DNA of 64,000 bases from JARYLZ01 sp964388275 (GTDB lineage: Bacteria > Bacteroidota > Ignavibacteria > SZUA-365). A model generated the notes under the pieces. The model worked only from the letters and a program-made list of their open reading frames with translations. It had not been told where the DNA came from and did not search any database. Position 1 is the first letter of the stretch. Each line of letters starts with the position of its first letter. The position numbers and the translations under genes were made by a program. Location of the stretch: positions 14,977 to 78,976 of the forward strand of contig CAYLZD010000017.1 in the NCBI GenBank assembly GCA_964388275.1. Direction: 5' to 3'. Below are positions 60,128 to 64,000 of the stretch, one piece after another.

Positions 60128-63100
60128 ATGAGAATAAAAATCATTCTGTTCACGGCAATTATGCCGGCAGCGCTTCAAGCGCAATTTTGCGAGACGATCA
60201 CCGATTCGACGTGGATGGCAGGGTACGAAAGTCTGCTCCGGACCGCCGAAAATCGGACGCTGGACCTATTCGACGACCCGGCCGCGGATGTGCCCGTGAC
60301 TTTCCACGTGGAAGTCAAAGCGGGCAACCCTGCCGTGCAGGATCAGAGGATAGCCCAGGCAATGGAAAGCACGAACCGCTGGTTTTCAGGCGCCGGCGTG
60401 CGTTTCGTACAATGCGGACCCACAAATCTTTTCGACGACACTGCGTCGCCGAAGCTGAACCGCAGGACGGTGAATGTGGCCGTATTCAGGGCGAAGGACG
60501 GCTGCGGCTATGCATCGGGCAGTTACGTGTACATCAACGCGAATTGCAGCAGGACTTTCGAGAATATCCTCTCGCACGAATTGGGACATGTGCTCGGACT
60601 CCCTCACTCGCACGGGTACACGAATTCAGGCACCACGGATGAACTCGTTGACGGCAGCAATTGCGGCACGGCAGGCGACAGGTTCTGCGATACCCCGGCC
60701 GACCCGAATCTGCTCGGAAAGGTAGGAAGCGGCTGCGTTTATACCGGGACGGCGCGCGATGCCAACGGCATGCTCTACAAGCCGATGACGCGCAACATCA
60801 TGTCGTACACGAACTCCGCCTGCGCCGACACCCTGACACCGATGCAACTGGCGCGGGCCCGAGCGGTGGCGCTCGCAGCCTCATATGCATGTTGCGCGGT
60901 CGGCGAACCTGTGGTGAGAGACACCACGGTGTGCAGAGGCGACAGAGCAGTCCTGACGGCCATCTCGAGCGCGAACACCTTACTGTGGTACGATGTTCCG
61001 GAGGGCGGCGAGCCCATAGGCGCCGGATCGTTTTTCGAGACGCCACGCTTGGAAAACGCGGCCGCGTGGTATGTGGAAGCGGTGGATTCCTGCGTCAGCC
61101 CACGAGCCCGTGTTGTCGTGCATATAAATCCGCCGGGAGGCGTGAGAACGGATATTGCGCATATTTTACGCGACCTGGATACGGCGGGATCGTCGAATCC
61201 ATACGATTTCCTGACTTCCGGGCCGCATCTTTTGTTCAAGACCGCGGGCGGCTCTCTGTGGATCACCGGAGGAGGAAGCGACGAAACCCGAGAGCTGCTG
61301 TCCGTCGGCGGCGGTGACGGCGGCGGGCGATCGATCTCCAACCTGCTGGCATTCAGGGATATTGTGCTATTCGGCATGAACGACCGAGCCGGCGGTCCGT
61401 CGCTCTGGAGAGCGGATCCCGGAAAAGGGACGGCACAAGAAACATTCCGTTTCGGCGACAGGGAGGGTTTCAGCAATTTCTGGCTTACCGATGCCGGGGA
61501 TCATGTGTTTTTCATGCTGAACGACGGCAACGACCGGACGGAATTGTGGCGCAGCGACGGAACCGCTGAAGGCACGGCGCCGATCGCCTCTCTGCCGGAG
61601 ACCAATGCGTTCGCCGATTTCGGATTCACATATTACGGCGGATTCGTGTATTTCAGGGCTGCGGATTCGCTTCACGGCGACGAATTATGGCGGAGCGACG
61701 GCACTCCCGAAGGGACACGACTCTTCGCGGATCTGTACCCGGGTCAGAAAGGGAGTGAAGCATCTGAATTCACGATCTCGGACGGCCTGCTTTATTTCAC
61801 GGCGGAAGATTCCGCGCACGGCGCAGAGCTATGGTCGAGCGACGGCACGCGCGCCGGCACGATGCGAATCACCGACATCAACCCGGGTCCGGCAGGCAGC
61901 CGCATCGGATCCCTCGCGTCGATCGGCGGCTATCTCTTCTTCTATGCCGATGACGGCGCTTCCGGGTATGAACCTTACGTATCGGACGGCACGCCCGACG
62001 GCACCAGGATGATTGCCGACATACGGTCAGGCGCAGCCGGTTCGTTTCCCTCGCAATTCACCGGCCTCGGGACTTCCGTGTACTGCGTCGCCAACGACGG
62101 GAAGGGTTCGGAGTTGTGGCGTCTCGACCCGGGCGGACAGAAGCCCGCCTTTCCGGTGAGGAAAATACATCCATTGACGTCTTCCAATATCAGCGGCCTG
62201 ACGGCCTGGAACGGTTCGCTTTATTTTTCAGCGAACGACGGAGCGCACGGGCAGGAATTATGGCGCAGCGACGGCACGGAGCAAGGCACGCTCATGGCCG
62301 CCGACATAGACACGAGCGGACAAGGAGGCAGGCCTTCGAATTTCACCGTATTTCGGAACCGGTTGTATTTCGCTGCTCACGACGCAACCTTCGGCAATGA
62401 GCCGAGATACCTGGCGCCCATAGCCCCTGTGATCTGCAACGGTTCGGCGGCGACGATTTCTCCGGGGCCGCATCCGGGCAGAATCCGCTGGCACGATAGC
62501 GCCGAAGGCGGTAACCTGCTGGCGGAAGGGGATAACCTGACGACGCCTGCGCTCAGCAGATCCCGCACATTCTGGGCCGATCTGACATCTGGGAATTGCG
62601 TCAGCGCCAGAACGTCCTTCCACGTGCGCGTGCTGGCGCCCGATCCCATGTTGAGCGATACGGTGATCGCGGAAGGAAGCGACCTTGTGCTGAAAGCCGT
62701 GGCGGAAAGCGGAATCATCGAATGGTACGAGACGCCTGTAGCCGCGGCGCCCTTTCATACAGGAGGCGAATTGTTCCTTCGCGGCGTCAGGCACGATACG
62801 ACATATTACGCAAGAACGATCGAGGAAAACTGTTCCAGCGCCATGCGCGCGGTCCATGTATCGGTTAAAAAACCTGCCGAAATCGAGCCGTCTCCGTCGT
62901 TGGCCGATCTTGTCATATACCCCAATCCCGCCCACGGTCGTATCACAATGAAGGTTCCGGAAGGGAAAATCGAACAAATAGTATTATACGATGCGCTGGG
63001 CCGGAAAATTTCACGAGTCAACAATCTGTCCGGCGGCCACAGTATGGACATAGATGTCAGCGGACTTCCGGGGGGATTGTACTTTGTCTTCGCGCGGACT

Positions 63101-63148
63101 CCATCGCGCACATGGACTTCGCCGGTTCTTGTTGTAGGGGAACAATGA
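60128..63148 (+). CDS. Secreted M43 (pappalysin-like) metalloprotease with ELWxxDGT repeats and T9SS sorting domain
   Basis: 1006 residues. The signal peptide ends LQAQ (about residue 19). The M43 catalytic domain (about 30-260) has ILSHELGHVLGLPHSHGYT with H150, H154 and H160 as zinc ligands and E151 as the base. CGTAGDRFCDTPADPNLLG and RNIMSYTNSACADTLTPMQL supply the Met-turn (M225) and the disulfide Cys. Ig-like segments surround about 270-350. A propeller-like region of ELWxxDGT repeats (about 420-760) contains TELWRSDGTAEGTAPIA, DELWRSDGTPEGTRLFADLY, AELWSSDGTRAGTMRI and QELWRSDGTEQGTLMAADI. A T9SS sorting domain closes it (LADLVIYPNPAHGRITMKVP, LPGGLYFVFART). A surface or secreted protease is predicted. 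Confidence 0.93.
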   Translation: MRIKIILFTAIMPAALQAQFCETITDSTWMAGYESLLRTAENRTLDLFDDPAADVPVTFHVEVKAGNPAVQDQRIAQAMESTNRWFSGAGVRFVQCGPTNLFDDTASPKLNRRTVNVAVFRAKDGCGYASGSYVYINANCSRTFENILSHELGHVLGLPHSHGYTNSGTTDELVDGSNCGTAGDRFCDTPADPNLLGKVGSGCVYTGTARDANGMLYKPMTRNIMSYTNSACADTLTPMQLARARAVALAASYACCAVGEPVVRDTTVCRGDRAVLTAISSANTLLWYDVPEGGEPIGAGSFFETPRLENAAAWYVEAVDSCVSPRARVVVHINPPGGVRTDIAHILRDLDTAGSSNPYDFLTSGPHLLFKTAGGSLWITGGGSDETRELLSVGGGDGGGRSISNLLAFRDIVLFGMNDRAGGPSLWRADPGKGTAQETFRFGDREGFSNFWLTDAGDHVFFMLNDGNDRTELWRSDGTAEGTAPIASLPETNAFADFGFTYYGGFVYFRAADSLHGDELWRSDGTPEGTRLFADLYPGQKGSEASEFTISDGLLYFTAEDSAHGAELWSSDGTRAGTMRITDINPGPAGSRIGSLASIGGYLFFYADDGASGYEPYVSDGTPDGTRMIADIRSGAAGSFPSQFTGLGTSVYCVANDGKGSELWRLDPGGQKPAFPVRKIHPLTSSNISGLTAWNGSLYFSANDGAHGQELWRSDGTEQGTLMAADIDTSGQGGRPSNFTVFRNRLYFAAHDATFGNEPRYLAPIAPVICNGSAATISPGPHPGRIRWHDSAEGGNLLAEGDNLTTPALSRSRTFWADLTSGNCVSARTSFHVRVLAPDPMLSDTVIAEGSDLVLKAVAESGIIEWYETPVAAAPFHTGGELFLRGVRHDTTYYARTIEENCSSAMRAVHVSVKKPAEIEPSPSLADLVIYPNPAHGRITMKVPEGKIEQIVLYDALGRKISRVNNLSGGHSMDIDVSGLPGGLYFVFARTPSRTWTSPVLVVGEQ

Positions 63149-63416
63149 TTCTCCAAGGTTCGGCGGAAGTACCAATTCTACATGCTGTTGCTGTCCAACA
63201 GCGCGGCAAAAAAACTCCGGACAGAGTGGGTATCGGGTAGCAGGCGGAGTCACCTCCGCCGTCCTTCCGCAACGCACCATCTTGTACCGTCCCCGCTTCC
63301 GCAGGGCAGGCTTTTTGCGTGCGGCTTCCTCCGGATTTCACCTCGCGATCGACACCCTTGCCGTCCAAGCTAACGCCTCCCCCTGTCGGATTCGCAGAGG
63401 ACTTCCATCTCCAAGT
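63149..63416. other. Spacer between the protease gene and the rRNA operon end; no gene seen
   Basis: About 270 bases. Short overlapping open frames exist, but none has a plausible start or coding bias. No tRNA-like cloverleaf was seen. One moderate hairpin is present (GCTGTTG/CAACAGC near 63184-63202) without a T-run. Confidence 0.6.
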
Positions 63417-63439
63417 TTGTGCGCCCTGCGGGCGCACAA
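63417..63439. other. 10-bp perfect hairpin beside the rRNA terminator
   Basis: TTGTGCGCCC (63417-63426) pairs with GGGCGCACAA (63430-63439) around a 3-base loop. It immediately follows the minus-strand T-run of the rRNA terminator, so it could act as a backup stop or a structural boundary for rRNA transcription. Confidence 0.6.
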
Positions 63440-63467
63440 AAAAAGCCCCTTCGTCGCCGAAGGGGCT
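63438..63467 (-). terminator. Rho-independent terminator of the rRNA operon
   Basis: A 9-bp stem (AGCCCCTTC, 63444-63452, with GAAGGGGCT, 63459-63467) is followed on the minus strand by seven T. It lies about 12 bases past the 3' end of 5S rRNA. Confidence 0.93.
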
Positions 63468-63479
63468 GAAAATAAAGTT

Positions 63480-63593
63480 CTGGCGACTTCCTACTCTCCC
63501 GGCCGGTTACCCGACAAGTACCATCGGCGTGGAGGGGCTTAACTGCTCTGTTCGGAAAGGGAAGAGGTGTGACACCCTCGCTATCGTCGCCAT
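63480..63593 (-). rRNA. rrf: 5S ribosomal RNA
   Basis: Read on the minus strand, the sequence contains the 5S landmarks CCGAACAGAGCAGTTAAG and GGGAGAGTAGGAAGTCGCC. The 5' GGCGAC and 3' GTCGCC pair to form helix I. The ends are approximate to a few bases. It lies about 80 bases downstream of the 23S gene, with no tRNA between. Confidence 0.95.
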
Positions 63594-63675
63594 GAACACT
63601 TAAGGACGTGTCTGACGAAATTCGTTCATATGGTTTTGTCAAGTTCACCGGACATCTGTGCGGGAATAACAATAA

Positions 63676-64000
<325 letters not shown>

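Noticed and set aside
60302..60313. 12-bp palindrome TTCCACGTGGAA resembling the core of ParB parS sites
   Set aside because: The outer bases (consensus G...C) do not match, it lies inside the M43 coding region 33 kb from parAB, and no second copy was seen. One such 12-mer can occur by chance.

Overview
The window looks like chromosomal DNA of a GC-rich free-living bacterium of the Bacteroidota/Ignavibacteria/Kapabacteria (FCB) group. The evidence is eight predicted exported proteins ending in type IX secretion (T9SS, Por) sorting domains, one with the PNPFNPST signature. A three-gene sdhCAB operon with a single b558-type cytochrome subunit, a two-gene atpDC operon and a TonB receptor with a carboxypeptidase-regulatory-like N-terminus point the same way. 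The exact lineage is inferred; the partial 23S rRNA at the right edge would settle it.

Layout, left to right. 1-382 is a truncated exported vWA-domain protein, followed by a small helical protein with its own terminator. 1024-6016 is a leftward run: atpD, atpC, a mannose-1-phosphate guanylyltransferase, an RlpA-like protein and a polysaccharide-deacetylase-like protein. 6146-8053 is a secreted GH13 alpha-amylase homologue whose catalytic residues are all substituted. 8917-11050 is a tightly overlapping operon of an AmgK-like sugar kinase, a free-standing RapZ C-terminal domain and a MurU-like nucleotidyltransferase, which suggests amino-sugar or cell-wall recycling. 11533-14652 holds a small exported protein and a TonB receptor. 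14833-17526 is an ADP-forming acyl-CoA synthetase fused to a GNAT acetyltransferase. 17599-25862 encodes two T9SS cargo proteins, one of 1868 residues. 26079-28205 is parB, parA and cutA. 28415-32928 is a rightward run: TPR protein, DUF2085 protein, small membrane protein, TlpA-like protein without cysteines, and cyclase-family hydrolase. 33135-37852 contains a secreted M12B-like metalloprotease, a dead RAYT transposase and a small T9SS protein. 38093-41485 is sdhCAB. 41930-50611 carries three more T9SS proteins and a barrel-like protein. 50698-53715 is a NagZ-type GH3/beta-lactamase-fold lipoprotein. 53864-55978 is an endonuclease/exonuclease/phosphatase (EEP) domain fused to an Omp85-type outer-membrane barrel. 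56017-60042 is a small envelope protein and a two-component system. 60128-63148 is a pappalysin-like (M43) metalloprotease. The right edge is the end of a leftward rRNA operon (23S, then 5S, then terminator).

The main theme is the cell envelope: exported adhesin-like and hydrolytic T9SS cargo, two secreted metalloproteases, peptidoglycan and amino-sugar turnover (NagZ fusion, AmgK/RapZ-C/MurU, RlpA), and a surface-anchored nuclease or phosphatase candidate. The most unusual items are the EEP-Omp85 fusion, the GH13 pseudoenzyme, the Cys-less TlpA-like protein and the GH20-like protein with an inserted carbohydrate-binding module. No CRISPR array, tRNA, prophage or intact insertion sequence was seen.
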